From contig JAAYRN010000270.1 of NCBI GenBank assembly GCA_012518765.1, positions 1 to 6,720 of the forward strand: 6,720 nucleotides of DNA, written 5' to 3'. Numbering within the stretch: the first letter of the stretch is position 1; every line of letters starts with the position of its first letter. Of the stretch, positions 6,254 to 6,720 are shown one piece after another. Made by a program: the position numbers and the translations under genes. This stretch comes from Bacteroidales bacterium. Its GTDB lineage: Bacteria > Bacteroidota > Bacteroidia > Bacteroidales > WCHB1-69. Below the pieces are notes generated by a model, which did no database searches, had not been told where the DNA came from, and saw nothing but the letters and a program-made list of their open reading frames with translations.

Positions 6254-6720
6254 ATGAGAAAAGTTTTAATTTTACTAAGCATAGCAAGCCTAATAGCCAT
6301 GACGGCTTGCCGAGAAGACAAGCAAGGCGACACCCTTAAAGTGGGTATTAATTATAACAAAAGTACAAATAATCAGAAAATTAATGTAATTAGAGATGCT
6401 ACAGGAGCTTATATTAATTGGAATGGAAGTGATAAAATAGCATTATTTGACGCAACTGACGGCTCACCAGAAGCTACTGCTACTTTTAAAAATAGTAGCG
6501 ACGACAATACTGCTATTTTTACCCTTACCGAAGGCACAGACCTTGATGATGGTAATTATGCGGTTTATTATCCCTCAACAGCTATTCCAGGCAACACTTT
6601 CAGTACGCCTGATTATTATTTAATTGATCCCACAGACTTAAATGACTACCTCAATGACAAATTGTTAATGTATACCCAAACACCCTATAGACATGGAACA
6701 GACGAAAAAATACAACTAAC
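6254..6720 (+). CDS. Fimbrillin-like (Mfa-like/FimA-type) lipoprotein, 3' end cut off by window edge
   Basis: The visible 155 residues begin with a lipoprotein signal peptide: MRK, a hydrophobic core to about residue 14, then lipobox MTAC with C19 as the lipidated cysteine, followed by charged REDK. The exported part has WNGSDKIALFD (56-66), ATATFKN (74-80), AIFTL (87-91) and DGNYAVYYP (99-107). This series resembles the N-terminal domain of Bacteroidetes fimbrillins (Mfa-like_1 type: W..GD.I.vf, then A.F, then Y.AYYP). Such proteins are anchored to the outer membrane or polymerise into fimbriae. An ATG three codons upstream (6245) is also possible. I prefer 6254 because MRKVLILL is a classic signal start and because the ATG context (ACATTATGA) repeats that of the small gene before it, which ends 35 bp upstream. 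Lipoprotein status is secure; the fimbrillin assignment is moderate. Confidence 0.8.
   Translation, partial: MRKVLILLSIASLIAMTACREDKQGDTLKVGINYNKSTNNQKINVIRDATGAYINWNGSDKIALFDATDGSPEATATFKNSSDDNTAIFTLTEGTDLDDGNYAVYYPSTAIPGNTFSTPDYYLIDPTDLNDYLNDKLLMYTQTPYRHGTDEKIQL

Overview
The window looks like a chromosomal segment from a low-GC, anaerobic member of the Bacteroidetes, most likely Bacteroidales. The evidence is four matches to the Bacteroidetes -7 promoter element TAnnTTTG placed just upstream of genes, an almost complete lack of Shine-Dalgarno sites, a fimbrillin-like lipoprotein, and [FeFe]-hydrogenase maturation genes that imply fermentative hydrogen metabolism. I cannot name a species from the sequence alone.

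Layout. Positions 1-2942 hold a minus-strand gene cluster, read in the order pyrK, lemA, an HtpX-like M48 metalloprotease gene and aat. Gaps are 3 to 21 bp, so one transcript is likely. It starts from a promoter next to pyrK, and aat runs off the left edge. Positions 2943-3098 are a divergent promoter region. On the plus strand, pth (peptidyl-tRNA hydrolase) is followed by a second promoter and a two-gene unit: a TM1266-type small regulator and hydG, the radical-SAM tyrosine lyase that makes CO and CN- ligands for the [FeFe]-hydrogenase H-cluster. A perfect 15-bp palindrome with a T-run terminates this unit. About 430 bp without a convincing gene follow. The right end has a good promoter driving a 56-residue acidic peptide gene and, 35 bp later, a lipoprotein gene with fimbrillin-like features that is cut by the window edge.

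Function. The left cluster mixes pyrimidine biosynthesis (PyrK), envelope proteins (the common LemA/M48 pair) and N-end-rule tagging (Aat). The middle serves translation (Pth) and hydrogenase maturation. The right end is a candidate surface-structure locus. Most of the window is ordinary core genome. The least explained part is the small peptide gene in front of the fimbrillin-like lipoprotein. The HydG unit is also notable because hydE, hydF and the hydrogenase itself are not beside it.
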